Assembly (NCBI GenBank): GCA_045542595.1
Contig: JAZQLI010000002.1
Span: 74,930-138,929 of the forward strand
Length of the DNA stretch: 64,000 nucleotides
Direction: 5' to 3'
Source of the DNA: Scatosoma sp045542595
GTDB taxonomy: Bacteria > Bacillota > Clostridia > Christensenellales > Borkfalkiaceae
Below are positions 51,341 through 59,588 of this stretch, one piece after another. Below the pieces are notes generated by a model. It saw only the letters and a list, made by a program, of their open reading frames with translations, was not told where the DNA came from and searched no databases. Position 1 is the first letter of the stretch. Each line of letters opens with the position of its first letter. The translations under genes and the position numbers were made by a program.

Positions 51341-51550
51341 TTAAAAAGCCGCTTCCATCGCTTGGTTTTGCTTGGCATATACCACGTTCGCCGTACCCAC
51401 AACAAACGTCAACGAACAAAAAAGGTTGTTAAGACTTTGCTCGCGCGAGTTTTGTCTTAATCCGTCGAAAAGCATTTCATTGAGTTCTTCATTGCGTTTT
51501 TCTTTCTTTTCCCTTTCTCTACGCATAGCGTATTTTTCGTAATTGCACAT
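51341..51550 (-). CDS. Small unknown protein divergent from WYL regulator
   Basis: The 69-residue protein begins MCNYEKYAMRREREKKEKR, a very charged segment, then NEELNEMLFDGLRQNSREQ and a hydrophobic C-terminal stretch FCSLTFVVGTANVVYA that could be one membrane helix. AAGGAG lies 9 nt before ATG 51550, so translation is well supported. No family recognised. It is divergent from the WYL gene and shares a palindrome with it (51592-51606), so it is a probable regulatory target. Confidence 0.62.
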   Translation of the reverse strand: MCNYEKYAMRREREKKEKRNEELNEMLFDGLRQNSREQSLNNLFCSLTFVVGTANVVYAKQNQAMEAAF

Positions 51551-51590
51551 ATTTTTTCGCTCCTTGTACGCATAGTATACGCCATAAAAC

Positions 51591-51619
51591 TTGACAACAG
51601 TTGTCATATATGATAAAAT
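51591..51619 (+). promoter_or_regulatory. Sigma-A promoter of the WYL regulator gene with palindromic operator
   Basis: TTGACA, 17-bp spacer, TAAAAT. A perfect palindrome TGACAAC-A-GTTGTCA (51592-51606) covers the -35 region, a likely operator for autoregulation. Confidence 0.82.
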
Positions 51620-51654
51620 ATTTTTAATAATTTTTCAAAAAAGGAGCAAACATT

Positions 51655-52584
51655 ATGAAATTTGCCATACTGTTAGATATTCTATTTGATTTATTGCTGA
51701 AACGCCGCGTAACGGCGACGGAACTTGCCGAAAAGCACGAAATTTCTACCCGTACCGTATACCGTTATATCGACCTACTTTCTATGACCGTACCCGTATA
51801 CGTCAAACAGGGTAGAAACGGCGGCATTTGTATTTCGGACAGCTATAAACTGCCGATGGGCTTTATGACGAAAGACGAATACGACGCGGCTATGGAAGCG
51901 TTAGCGGCTATGTATTCTCAACTCCCCCAAGAACGGTTTTTACAAGCCAAGCGCAAGCTTTCGGCGCAAACGAAAGCGGAAATTCGGGATATGGCGCTCT
52001 CGGGCGACGTCGGTTCGATTTTGGTAGACGGCGGCTCGTGGGGGGATACGCGCGCGTTTTCCGAAAAGCTGAAACTTTTTGAAGAATGTATTAAGGACAG
52101 AGCTGTAATGGAGATTGTTTACCATTCCCGTAAAGGAGAAAAGAGTACGCGAAAAATTGAACCGCACGTACTTGTGTTCAAACAAAGCGTTTGGTATACG
52201 TACGCCTTTTGTTATAAGCAACGCGCGTTTCGTTTATTCCGTATCGGCAGAGTATTTTCCTGCATTAAAACGGACGAACGTTTCCAAAAACGCCCGTTCT
52301 CGCGCGAAGATATTCCCTTAAGCTATTGGACGAGCGAAACGCCTTCGTTAAAGGCGAAATTTGAAATAACGGACAGTGCGTTTGCCGACGCGCAAGACTG
52401 GCTGGGCAGTGAAAATTTCCACCGCGAAAACGAACAATGGATAGCCACCGTAACCCTGCCCGACGACGAAGGGTTGGTACGGAAAATTTTAGGCTTAGGC
52501 GCAGGCGTGAAAGTGCTTTCCCCTACCCATTTAAAAGAGCGCGTAGCCAAAGCCGCGCGCGATATCGCCAAAGCGTACGAATAA
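51655..52584 (+). CDS. HTH-WYL transcriptional regulator
   Basis: The 309-residue regulator has an N-terminal HTH_11/DeoR-like helix-turn-helix (RRVTATELAEKHEISTRTVYRYIDLLS, about 17-43) and a central WYL domain with VWYTYAFCYKQRAFRLFRIGRV (about 178-199, WYT variant), followed by the WCX C-terminal domain. WYL proteins sense nucleic acids or small ligands in stress and phage-defence settings; the ligand here is unknown. No defence genes lie nearby. AAGGAG site present. Confidence 0.92.
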   Translation: MKFAILLDILFDLLLKRRVTATELAEKHEISTRTVYRYIDLLSMTVPVYVKQGRNGGICISDSYKLPMGFMTKDEYDAAMEALAAMYSQLPQERFLQAKRKLSAQTKAEIRDMALSGDVGSILVDGGSWGDTRAFSEKLKLFEECIKDRAVMEIVYHSRKGEKSTRKIEPHVLVFKQSVWYTYAFCYKQRAFRLFRIGRVFSCIKTDERFQKRPFSREDIPLSYWTSETPSLKAKFEITDSAFADAQDWLGSENFHRENEQWIATVTLPDDEGLVRKILGLGAGVKVLSPTHLKERVAKAARDIAKAYE

Positions 52585-52652
52585 AACTAATGAAAACGCT
52601 ATTACCTTTATGGCAATGGTGTTTTATTATGCCCGTAAAAACAATGAAAACG

Positions 52653-52681
52653 GAATATCCGCCACCCCACGCGGCTATAAT
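52653..52681 (+). promoter_or_regulatory. Possible sigma-E-like promoter of murG-yunB
   Basis: GAATATC, 14-bp spacer, GCTATAAT. The -35 is close to the sigma-E consensus, the -10 only partly; no sigma-A -35 is in place. Confidence 0.3.
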
Positions 52682-52707
52682 AATATATAGGAGAATAGGA
52701 AAACGGT

Positions 52708-53757
52708 ATGCAAAAAATTTTGTTTACGGGCGGCGGCAGTGCAGGACACGTGATACCGAATATCGCACTCATAGAAGAAATTATTTCAAACGGCAACGCC
52801 GACGTTTGCTATATGGGTACGGACGGCATTGAAAAGAGTATCGTTGGGGAATGGAAAATTCCTTATTATACCATTCGTTGTCCCAAGCTCATCCGCGGCG
52901 GCGGCTGGAGTGCGTTCAAACGGAATTTAAAAATCCCTTTTGCTTTTTGCCAAGCGGTACAACAGGCGAAAAAGGGATTAGAATTATTCCGTCCCGACGT
53001 GATATTTTCCAAGGGTGGCTACGTAGCGTTACCCGTGGTGTTTGCCGCAAAGAAATTGAAAATTCCCTGTTACGCCCACGAAAGCGATTTTTCTATGGGG
53101 CTTGCCAACAAAATTTCGGCGGGCAAATGCAAAAAAGTATTTACGTCCTTCCCCGAAACGGCAAAACGGATACGGCGCGGAGAATACAGTGGCGCGCCCA
53201 TTCGGCGTTCGGTATTATCTTGTACGCGCGGCGAAGCGCGAAGAGCTTGGAACGTGGGCTTTCATCAAAAAGTGGTTCTCGTATTTGGTGGCGGTAGCGG
53301 TAGCAAAGCCATTAACGACGCGCTGCGGCAACAGCTGAAAAGACTCACGGAAAAATACGTAATTTTGCACGTTTGCGGCAAGGGAAACGTAATAGAAAGC
53401 AATGTAAAAAACTATATTCAAACGGAATTCATCACAGACATGGGTAGCGCGTATGCTTGCGCGGACGTCGTAGTTTCCCGCGCAGGCGCAGGCACGGTAT
53501 TTGAACTGCTGGCATTGCGAAAACCCGCGCTTTTAATTCCTTTAGAAGGGCAAACGCGCGGCGACCAAATAGAGAACGCCGCCTACTTCCGCGACAAAGG
53601 CTTATGCCGCGTATTGCGGCAATCCGCATTGACAACACTCGCGGAAGAAATAGAAAAAACCGTTTTAGACGACGGTTTGAAAGCGCGGCTGAAAGAGTGT
53701 TCGTTTACAAGCGGCAACGAACGGATTTTAAAAACTCTCCTTACAAATAATGAGTAA
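52708..53757 (+). CDS. murG: MurG-family GlcNAc transferase
   Basis: The 349-residue GT28 enzyme adds GlcNAc to lipid I to form lipid II. Motifs: TGGGSAGHVIPNIALIEE (N-terminal glycine loop), YAHESDFSMGLANK, VFGGGSGSKAIND and the C-terminal SRAGAGTVFELLALRKPALLIP with UDP-GlcNAc-binding residues. It is outside any dcw cluster and overlaps the sporulation gene yunB by 8 bp, which suggests a second, sporulation-linked MurG for cortex synthesis (inference); if no other murG exists, it is the housekeeping one. Confidence 0.92.
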   Translation: MQKILFTGGGSAGHVIPNIALIEEIISNGNADVCYMGTDGIEKSIVGEWKIPYYTIRCPKLIRGGGWSAFKRNLKIPFAFCQAVQQAKKGLELFRPDVIFSKGGYVALPVVFAAKKLKIPCYAHESDFSMGLANKISAGKCKKVFTSFPETAKRIRRGEYSGAPIRRSVLSCTRGEARRAWNVGFHQKVVLVFGGGSGSKAINDALRQQLKRLTEKYVILHVCGKGNVIESNVKNYIQTEFITDMGSAYACADVVVSRAGAGTVFELLALRKPALLIPLEGQTRGDQIENAAYFRDKGLCRVLRQSALTTLAEEIEKTVLDDGLKARLKECSFTSGNERILKTLLTNNE

Positions 53758-54469
53758 ATTTTATCAATACGCCTTGCCCGAATACAAACCAAGCGCCACG
53801 CCGCGCGCCAAAAAAAAGAAGCGTAAAATGGGCAAACGCCGACTTATAAAACTACTGATTATCCTTGCCGTAATTGCGGTATTGTTATTTTTGTACTTCC
53901 AACGGAACGTAACGCGCGTACTTATCTCTATCAGTGAAGCCACTATGCGCGCAAGCACCACTATCGCCGTCAACGACGCCGTATATTATACACTCAGCGA
54001 CGATATGCGCTACGACGACCTTGTAACCGTAACCCGAAACGATACGGGCGATATCGTGGGGCTTTCGGCGAACTCCTTGAAAATCAATAAAATCGCGCGC
54101 GACACCGCTTCCATTTCTCAATCGAATTTAAAAAATTTGAGTTTGAACGGTATACCCGTGCCGCTCGGCGCGTTGACGGGAATTGAAGCGTTTGCAGGGT
54201 TAGGACCGAGTATTCATTTTCGGATTATCCCCGTTTCCAGCGTTTCTTGCGGATTTTCGTCGTCGTTTGAAAGCGTGGGGATTAACCAAACGAAACATTC
54301 TATCTACTTAAACGTAATTGCGGATATCAGTATCGTTATGCCGTCGCGCACTGAAAATTTTGCCGTCGTTACCGATATTTTGGTAGGCGAATCGGTTATC
54401 GTCGGCGCTATCCCCGACACCTATTTGCAATCGGACATATTTGGCAACAAACCCGATTTATCGCCGTAA
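53750..54469 (+). CDS. yunB: Sporulation protein YunB
   Basis: The 239-residue protein has a Lys-rich start (RAKKKKRKMGKRR), one membrane helix (about 33-50), then RVLISISEATMRASTTIAVNDAVYYT and the terminal SVSCGFSSSFESVGINQTKHSIYLNV, matching YunB. YunB is a sigma-E-regulated sporulation protein in B. subtilis. Its ATG lies within the end of murG and lacks its own ribosome site, so translation is coupled. Confidence 0.92.
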   Translation: MSKFYQYALPEYKPSATPRAKKKKRKMGKRRLIKLLIILAVIAVLLFLYFQRNVTRVLISISEATMRASTTIAVNDAVYYTLSDDMRYDDLVTVTRNDTGDIVGLSANSLKINKIARDTASISQSNLKNLSLNGIPVPLGALTGIEAFAGLGPSIHFRIIPVSSVSCGFSSSFESVGINQTKHSIYLNVIADISIVMPSRTENFAVVTDILVGESVIVGAIPDTYLQSDIFGNKPDLSP

Positions 54470-54475
54470 AAATTC

Positions 54476-54503
54476 CACCCCGTTTGCTTCTACAAACGGG
54501 GTG
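54476..54503. terminator. Convergent terminator between yunB and spoVAE
   Basis: Stem CACCCCGTTTG / CAAACGGGGTG with a 6-nt loop between converging genes. Confidence 0.82.
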
Positions 54504-54509
54504 AACATA

Positions 54510-54893
54510 TTAGTTTTTCTTACTGCGCGATTTGAAGAAGATTGCCATTAAAAAGGAAAATATCACCGCAGCGGAAATTCCGGCACTCGCCGCCGAAAGC
54601 GCGCCTGTGAACGCACCGAACACTCCTTTTTCCGCGCCTTTGATAGCGCCGTTCGCCAACAAATACCCAAATCCGCTAATGGGCACGGTTGCGCCTGCGC
54701 CTGCAAAATCCACTAAATACTGGTATAAACCCAGCCCCTGCAAACCCACGCCGATAAGCATAAACATAACCAAAATTTTTCCTGCCGTTAGGTCGGTAAA
54801 GTTAATAACGATTTGCGCTATCGCACAAATAGCACCGCCAACGAGAAACGCTTTAACAAATCCCCACAATATCTCCACGTACTGCTCAAACAT
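54510..54893 (-). CDS. spoVAE: Stage V sporulation protein AE
   Basis: The 127-residue membrane protein (ATG 54893, AAGGAG upstream) has about four helices and family sequence KAFLVGGAICAIAQIVINFT, GAGATVPISGFGYLLANGAIKG. SpoVA proteins form the inner-membrane channel for dipicolinic acid. Last gene of the operon, 13 bp after spoVAD. Confidence 0.95.
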   Translation of the reverse strand: MFEQYVEILWGFVKAFLVGGAICAIAQIVINFTDLTAGKILVMFMLIGVGLQGLGLYQYLVDFAGAGATVPISGFGYLLANGAIKGAEKGVFGAFTGALSAASAGISAAVIFSFLMAIFFKSRSKKN

Positions 54894-54906
54894 AACTCTC
54901 TCCTTT

Positions 54907-55896
54907 TTATATATTTTCAATGGCTACCGCGTGGCAAATGCAAGGAATACTTTCTCCTTGTCCACTAGAAACAGTGGAAAGGAGTGCGCCCGTCGCACAA
55001 AAAAGCACTTTGTTAATTTCTCTTTTTTTCAGTTTATCCATAATATACGCATTAAAAACCACCGCGCTACAGCCTGCGCCGCTGCCGCCTTGGAACTCGT
55101 CTTCGATAACGTTATAAATCACTTCGCCGCAGTCGATATGGTTGTTTTGAATATCCACGCCCTTTTCCCACGTTAAGTCCTTTAAAATACGGCTACCGAG
55201 TGCGCCCAAATCGCCCGTTACAATTAAATCGTAATACTTTTCGTCCCTACCCGTATCCCGTAAATGTTGCAAGATAGTATCCGTTGCAGCAGGGGCCATT
55301 GCCGCACCCATATTGTTCACGTCCGTTATTCCAAAATCTACCACTTTCCCAAACGTAGCGGCGGTAATCGCAACCCTGCCCCCTTCGTTTGAAACCATCG
55401 CACCGCCTGCGCCCGTTACCGTCCATTGCGATTGCGGCGGACGGGTGTTGCCAAGCTCCAAAGGGTAACGGTATTGCCGTTCGGCGGAAGAGAAATGACT
55501 CCCCGTCGCCGCCACGATATTTTTGGCATATCCTGCATTGACAAACGCCGCCGCAAGTGCTAAGCTTTCACTCATAGTAGAACACGCGCTATACACTCCC
55601 AAAAAAGGCACGTCAAAATCGCGTGCGGCAAACGACGCGGAAATAATTTGATTGAGCAAGTCGCCCGAAATCAACATATCCACGTCCTTTTCCTGCTTTT
55701 TTGCGTTTTCTATCGTCTTGGATATGGCGTACGTGAGCATTTTGCACTCCGCTTTTTCGTACGTACTTTCCCCAAACATATCATCAGGCAGCGTTTTATC
55801 TACGTATTTCCCTACTACGCCTGCACTTTCTTTTGGTCCTGCCACTGTGCCGTTTGCTATAATTTTCGGTTTGTTTTCAAAAAAAATGGTATGCAT
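54907..55896 (-). CDS. spoVAD: Stage V sporulation protein AD
   Basis: The 329-residue thiolase-fold protein that binds dipicolinic acid shows TVAGPKESAGVVGKYVDK, VYSACSTMSESLALAAAFV and HIDCGEVIYNVIEDEFQGGSGAGCSA. It is soluble and attached to the SpoVA channel. It follows spoVAC by 10 bp. Confidence 0.97.
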   Translation of the reverse strand: MHTIFFENKPKIIANGTVAGPKESAGVVGKYVDKTLPDDMFGESTYEKAECKMLTYAISKTIENAKKQEKDVDMLISGDLLNQIISASFAARDFDVPFLGVYSACSTMSESLALAAAFVNAGYAKNIVAATGSHFSSAERQYRYPLELGNTRPPQSQWTVTGAGGAMVSNEGGRVAITAATFGKVVDFGITDVNNMGAAMAPAATDTILQHLRDTGRDEKYYDLIVTGDLGALGSRILKDLTWEKGVDIQNNHIDCGEVIYNVIEDEFQGGSGAGCSAVVFNAYIMDKLKKREINKVLFCATGALLSTVSSGQGESIPCICHAVAIENI

Positions 55897-55906
55897 TCCC
55901 GTTCTC

Positions 55907-56359
55907 CTATAAGAATAAATAGAGTATGCCCACGAGCGTCCCTGCCAGCACTCCGAATACGATAATCGGCCCTGCGACGATAAACATTTTCGCCGCCATA
56001 CCGTACACCATACCTTCCGTTTTAAATTCTATTGCAGGCGAGGCAACGCTGTTGGCAAAGCCCGTAATCGGTACGATAGAGCCTGCGCCTGCGTTACGGC
56101 CTATCCTGTCGTATACGCCCAAGCCCGTTAAAAGCGTACCGAGAAAAATAAGGGCAATACTCACCGTACCGGCAAGTTCGTCCCCCGTCAAGCCAAACGC
56201 TTTTTCCAAGATATATCGAAAACACTGCCCGATACAACAAATTAAACCGCCCACCAAAAACGCCCGAAAACAGTTTTTAAAATGCTTGGTAGGTGGGTCG
56301 AACGAATGCACGTACGCGATATAGTTTTTGTTATAGTTTTGTCTATTTTTACCTGTCAT
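55907..56359 (-). CDS. spoVAC: Stage V sporulation protein AC
   Basis: The 150-residue membrane protein has the SpoVAC start (NCFRAFLVGGLICCIGQCF) and NAGAGSIVPITGFANSVASPAIEFKTEG. It is the mechanosensitive component of the DPA channel. Only the AC-AD-AE trio is present, as in Clostridioides difficile. It overlaps a 42-codon ORF at its start by 11 bp. Confidence 0.96.
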   Translation of the reverse strand: MTGKNRQNYNKNYIAYVHSFDPPTKHFKNCFRAFLVGGLICCIGQCFRYILEKAFGLTGDELAGTVSIALIFLGTLLTGLGVYDRIGRNAGAGSIVPITGFANSVASPAIEFKTEGMVYGMAAKMFIVAGPIIVFGVLAGTLVGILYLFL

Positions 56360-56477
56360 TTCGTACCTGCCCCCTGTTTTTTATTTGATTTTGCATACTT
56401 TTTACCATTGTTGGAAAGCACGTTTCGCGCTCGTCGCGCGTGCGACCTTCATTGTCGTATATTTTGATTTTTGCCAT
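56349..56477 (-). CDS. Small unknown protein leading the spoVA operon
   Basis: The 42-residue ORF begins MAKIKIYDNEGRTRDERE and ends KNRGQVRNDR; it is highly charged with no membrane segment. GAGGAG lies 5 nt before its ATG, and its stop overlaps the spoVAC start by 11 bp, so it is probably translated and coupled to spoVAC. I recognise no family. Confidence 0.55.
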   Translation of the reverse strand: MAKIKIYDNEGRTRDERETCFPTMVKSMQNQIKNRGQVRNDR

Positions 56478-56581
56478 CAAAACTCCTCGCTTCGTCTTAT
56501 CCATAATGTGCCGTATTCCAAGAAAATTTATGCAAAATGGAACGATTTTCACAATTTTTTCATTTTTGCTTGTAAAAAGCG

Positions 56582-56610
56582 TTGACTTATTTTTTCGATA
56601 GTGATAAAAT
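56582..56610 (+). promoter_or_regulatory. Sigma-A promoter of the large membrane protein
   Basis: TTGACT, 17-bp spacer, TAAAAT; divergent from the spoVA operon. Confidence 0.88.
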
Positions 56611-56657
56611 GAATTTATTATTATATTGTAGCGCACACGCGCAGGAGGTTTAACGTT

Positions 56658-58298
56658 ATGAAAGATTCTAAACGGTTTAAAGTTTTTATTTGTAACATCA
56701 TCATTTCCGTTTTATGTCTTTTCTCTATTCTCTCTTACTTCATTTGGCCTTTCTTTAAGCTGGAAGTAACGTTCACCATTACGGCTGAAACCATGGATTC
56801 GTTGCTTGGTAGCTTGGGTGGCGACGAAGGCGGAGACCCTAATGCACCCACCGCAACCGAAAGTTCTTCTTCCGAAGGCGGTATGGAGGATATGCTTGCA
56901 AACATCGACACGGAAGCTTTTTGTGCCGACCTTGACCCTATTCGCATTTCTCTTGAATTGAAAACGGCGGATATTATGGCTGCCAACAACACCGACGCAA
57001 CGGCAGCCGTTCAAACGATTATCGATTCTAACGTCAATAACATTATCGACGAATTAGACGAGCCTTTGAACAAAGTGGTAAAAGGCGCAGTAAAAGAAGT
57101 TTCTAAAGTGGTAGTAAAGGAAACGATTAAGGAAACCCTTAAAGAATCTCTTAAGGAATCTCTTGGTTCATCGCTTACCGACGAAGAAATTAACGCGGAA
57201 GTAAACGAAGTTCTTGAAGAAGTAGGTATCACCGACGAATACATAAGCGAAAAAATCGATACGCTTATCGACGACCTTTCGGGTCAAGCCGTTCCTGTAG
57301 AAGAAGCAGCGGATAAAATTGTCAACACTATCGACACCGTTCTTACCGATTTGAAAACCAACGCAGAAAACTCCACTTCGACCAACGAATTAGTGCAAGA
57401 TTTGAAAGAACTTGAATCGATGACCGAAGACGATAAAGAAATGCTGAAAGAAGAATTAAGTGAAGTTGTTTCGACGTTCGCCGACGAAAACGGCAACGTT
57501 GATATGGATAACCTTATCACCGAACTTATGCTTCAATTTATGCAAGCTTCCGAAGGCGAAGGTAGCGGTAACGGCAACGAAGGCGGTTTTGAAGAAGGCG
57601 GCGTTTCCGTTAAAGTTTCCACTTTGAGCGCTACGTATACTTCTTCCGCAACCGAATCTTCTTCCGGCGATTTGACGGGCGAAGAGCAAGACGCGAAAGA
57701 ACAATTAAAAGCAGAACTTCGTAAAATTATTAACGACGCTATCCCCGACGATTTGGCTGAATCAATTGCTATGGTTATGCAAGTTATCAGCTACGTAATC
57801 TACTTTACGTTCTTCACTTGGGGTTGGCTCATCTTCAAAATTTTGATGAAGTGCCGTCGCCACTGCAACGGTATTAAATTGAAGCTTCCCATTTGGCTTG
57901 GTTGGCTTCCCTACCTTATCCTTGGGCTTATCCCCAACGCTGCAATTAGCGCTATTAAGAGCCCTGAATTTGCAGCGGAAATGGCAGCAAGCGGTATGGA
58001 TATGAGCGCTGTTAGCGGACTTATGTCTTCGCTGGACATCAGTTTCTTCAACTGCGGTTTCATCTCTTTCTACGTTGCAATTTTCTTGCTTCTCTTCGGT
58101 TTGTTCTATTACGGTCCGTTAAGAAGAAAGCTTAAGAAAGAAGCGAAAGCTATGAAGAAAGCCGCAAGAAAGGCAAAGAAAGAAGCGAAAAAATTAGGCT
58201 ATGCCACGGCAAACGTAGCGGCAGCTAATACCAACGACGTTTACGACGATGGCGATATCGACGACGATAACGACGGGTATGATAACGAAGAAGAATAA
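56658..58298 (+). CDS. Large unknown membrane protein with acidic/amphipathic extracytoplasmic region
   Basis: No family recognised. The 546 residues show one N-terminal membrane helix (about 10-32), a long soluble region rich in Glu, Asp and Ser with a series of amphipathic repeats (VVKETIKETLKESLKESLGS, near 155-180), then about three to four membrane helices (about 370-490), and a cytoplasmic tail that is first Lys-rich (KKEAKAMKKAARKAKKEAKK) and then Asp-rich (DDGDIDDDNDGYDNEEE). The strong promoter and AGGAGG site suggest steady expression. The arrangement (soluble helical domain between TM1 and TM2) resembles YhgE/Pip- or ESX-type membrane proteins only in outline. Confidence 0.75.
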   Translation: MKDSKRFKVFICNIIISVLCLFSILSYFIWPFFKLEVTFTITAETMDSLLGSLGGDEGGDPNAPTATESSSSEGGMEDMLANIDTEAFCADLDPIRISLELKTADIMAANNTDATAAVQTIIDSNVNNIIDELDEPLNKVVKGAVKEVSKVVVKETIKETLKESLKESLGSSLTDEEINAEVNEVLEEVGITDEYISEKIDTLIDDLSGQAVPVEEAADKIVNTIDTVLTDLKTNAENSTSTNELVQDLKELESMTEDDKEMLKEELSEVVSTFADENGNVDMDNLITELMLQFMQASEGEGSGNGNEGGFEEGGVSVKVSTLSATYTSSATESSSGDLTGEEQDAKEQLKAELRKIINDAIPDDLAESIAMVMQVISYVIYFTFFTWGWLIFKILMKCRRHCNGIKLKLPIWLGWLPYLILGLIPNAAISAIKSPEFAAEMAASGMDMSAVSGLMSSLDISFFNCGFISFYVAIFLLLFGLFYYGPLRRKLKKEAKAMKKAARKAKKEAKKLGYATANVAAANTNDVYDDGDIDDDNDGYDNEEE

Positions 58299-58311
58299 TT
58301 TCTTACATATA

Positions 58312-58348
58312 AAATCCCCCTTGCAACAACTTGTTGCAAGGGGGATTT
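58312..58348. terminator. Convergent terminator between the large membrane protein and recR
   Basis: Perfect 17-bp stem AAATCCCCCTTGCAACA / TGTTGCAAGGGGGATTT with a 3-nt loop. Confidence 0.92.
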
Positions 58349-58360
58349 GTATTGTTCTAT

Positions 58361-58954
58361 TTAAATGCGATTACGCTCGATAAACGCTCTCGCAAGGGTA
58401 ACGTCGTCGGTGTATTCTATCTCCGAGCCAACGGGAATGCCGTGCGCCAAACGGGTAACGGTTATGTCCAACGGTTTGATAAGCTTGGCGATATACATTG
58501 CCGTAGCGTCGCCAGAAACGTCGGGGTTGGTGGCGATAATTACTTCTTTCACGTTCCCTTCGTTGATACGGGAAAGCAATTCACGCAGACGAATATCGTT
58601 AGGTCCTACCCCCGAAAGGGGGTCTATTACTCCGTGTAAAACGTGATAAACGCCCTTGAACTCGCGCAGCTTTTCAATAGCCGCCACGTCCTTTGGTTCT
58701 TTAACCACGCAAATCACGCTTTTATCGCGCGTGCGACAAACGGCACATTCTTCTTCTTCAGTAAAATTGCCGCATACTTTGCAATAGCGGACTTTCCGTT
58801 TTACGCCCAAAATAGCATCCGCAAAGGCGCGCGCTTCCGCTTCGGGCATATCTATTATTTTATAGGCATACCGCTGCGCTGTTTTTTTTCCAACGCCCGG
58901 TAATTTGGAAAACTCGTTAACGAGTTTTCCTATCGGTTCGATAAAAATATCCAT
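58361..58954 (-). CDS. recR: Recombination protein RecR
   Basis: The 197-residue protein has the helix-hairpin-helix (KLPGVGKKTAQRYAYKI), a C4 zinc site (YCKVCGNFTEEEECAVC) and a Toprim domain (VICVVKEPKDVAAIEKLREF, TNPDVSGDATAMYI). RecR with RecO/RecF loads RecA at gaps. It is separated from ybaB by 258 bp of repeat elements. Confidence 0.97.
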   Translation of the reverse strand: MDIFIEPIGKLVNEFSKLPGVGKKTAQRYAYKIIDMPEAEARAFADAILGVKRKVRYCKVCGNFTEEEECAVCRTRDKSVICVVKEPKDVAAIEKLREFKGVYHVLHGVIDPLSGVGPNDIRLRELLSRINEGNVKEVIIATNPDVSGDATAMYIAKLIKPLDITVTRLAHGIPVGSEIEYTDDVTLARAFIERNRI

Positions 58955-58990
58955 ATATTCTACCTGACTTTTTATTGTTTGTTGTATCGC

Positions 58991-59087
58991 ATACGTTACA
59001 AATAAGCGAAGAAAAAAGCTTTAGATACGAGTAAGACAAGGAGAACGCGGCTTTTTGCCGTTACCCCGTCTTCGTTACATTGCCCGT
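58991..59087 (-). repeat. Fold-back element, truncated copy C1
   Basis: The segment AAGCGAAGAAAAAAGCTTTA plus GATACGAGTAAGACAAGGAGA (about 59004-59044) is nearly identical to the left half of copy A, but the right half is lost or replaced (TTACCCCGTCTTCGTTACAT). It is directly joined to copy C2 in the same orientation. Confidence 0.65.
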
Positions 59088-59214
59088 AAAAACGCTTCAA
59101 ATACGAGTAGTTCAAGGAGAGCGCGGATTTTTCGACGGGAGCGTACTTAAACGTACGTAACCGAGAAAAAACGTAAGCTCGACGCCGAAATACGAAGTAT
59201 TTCAAGCGTTTTTT
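59088..59214 (-). repeat. 127-bp fold-back element, copy C2, at the ybaB stop codon
   Basis: The left arm AAAAACGCTTCAAATACGAG pairs with the right arm (inverse of GAAGTATTTCAAGCGTTTTT). The central hairpin is CGTAC (59142-59146), loop TTAAAC, GTACG. The right end T-run contains the ybaB TAA stop, as at purA and pyrK. Confidence 0.8.
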
Positions 59215-59545
59215 AAAGGATACCGCCGAGCGCCCCCATATCCCCATACTTGCCCATCTTCTCTTCATAGACTTTGTCCGCTTTTGCGTACCCGTCGTTG
59301 ATAGCAGCCATAATCAAGTCTTCCAACATTTCCACGTCGGTGGGGTCTACGATACTTTCGTCAAGCTCAATACCGTTGATAATTTTTTTAGCGTTCATAT
59401 ACACGACAACCGCTTCGCCTGCCGCCGTACCGACAATTTCCCAATCGTCTAAAAGCTCTGCCGTCTTTTCCATTTCTTCTTGCATTTTTTGTGCTTGACG
59501 CATCAAATTTTGCATATTGTTGTTTCCGCCTTTAAAGCCTGCCAT
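59213..59545 (-). CDS. ybaB: YbaB/EbfC nucleoid-associated protein
   Basis: The 110-residue DNA-binding dimer has NMQNLMRQAQKMQEEMEKTAELL and AAGEAVVVYMNAKKIINGIELD, typical of the family. The dnaX-ybaB-recR order is a classic conserved cluster. GGAGG precedes the ATG. Its stop lies at the edge of fold-back element C2. Confidence 0.95.
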   Translation of the reverse strand: MAGFKGGNNNMQNLMRQAQKMQEEMEKTAELLDDWEIVGTAAGEAVVVYMNAKKIINGIELDESIVDPTDVEMLEDLIMAAINDGYAKADKVYEEKMGKYGDMGALGGIL

Positions 59546-59588
59546 ATTATTTCCCTCCGAATGATATTGTTATTTCCTATTTATTTAC

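Noticed and set aside
52590..52832. ORF starting MKTLLPLWQWCF before murG
   Set aside because: It runs out of frame over the start of murG and has no ribosome site.
54510..56359. spoVA operon with only AC, AD, AE as a novelty
   Set aside because: This reduced set is already known from Clostridioides difficile and relatives.
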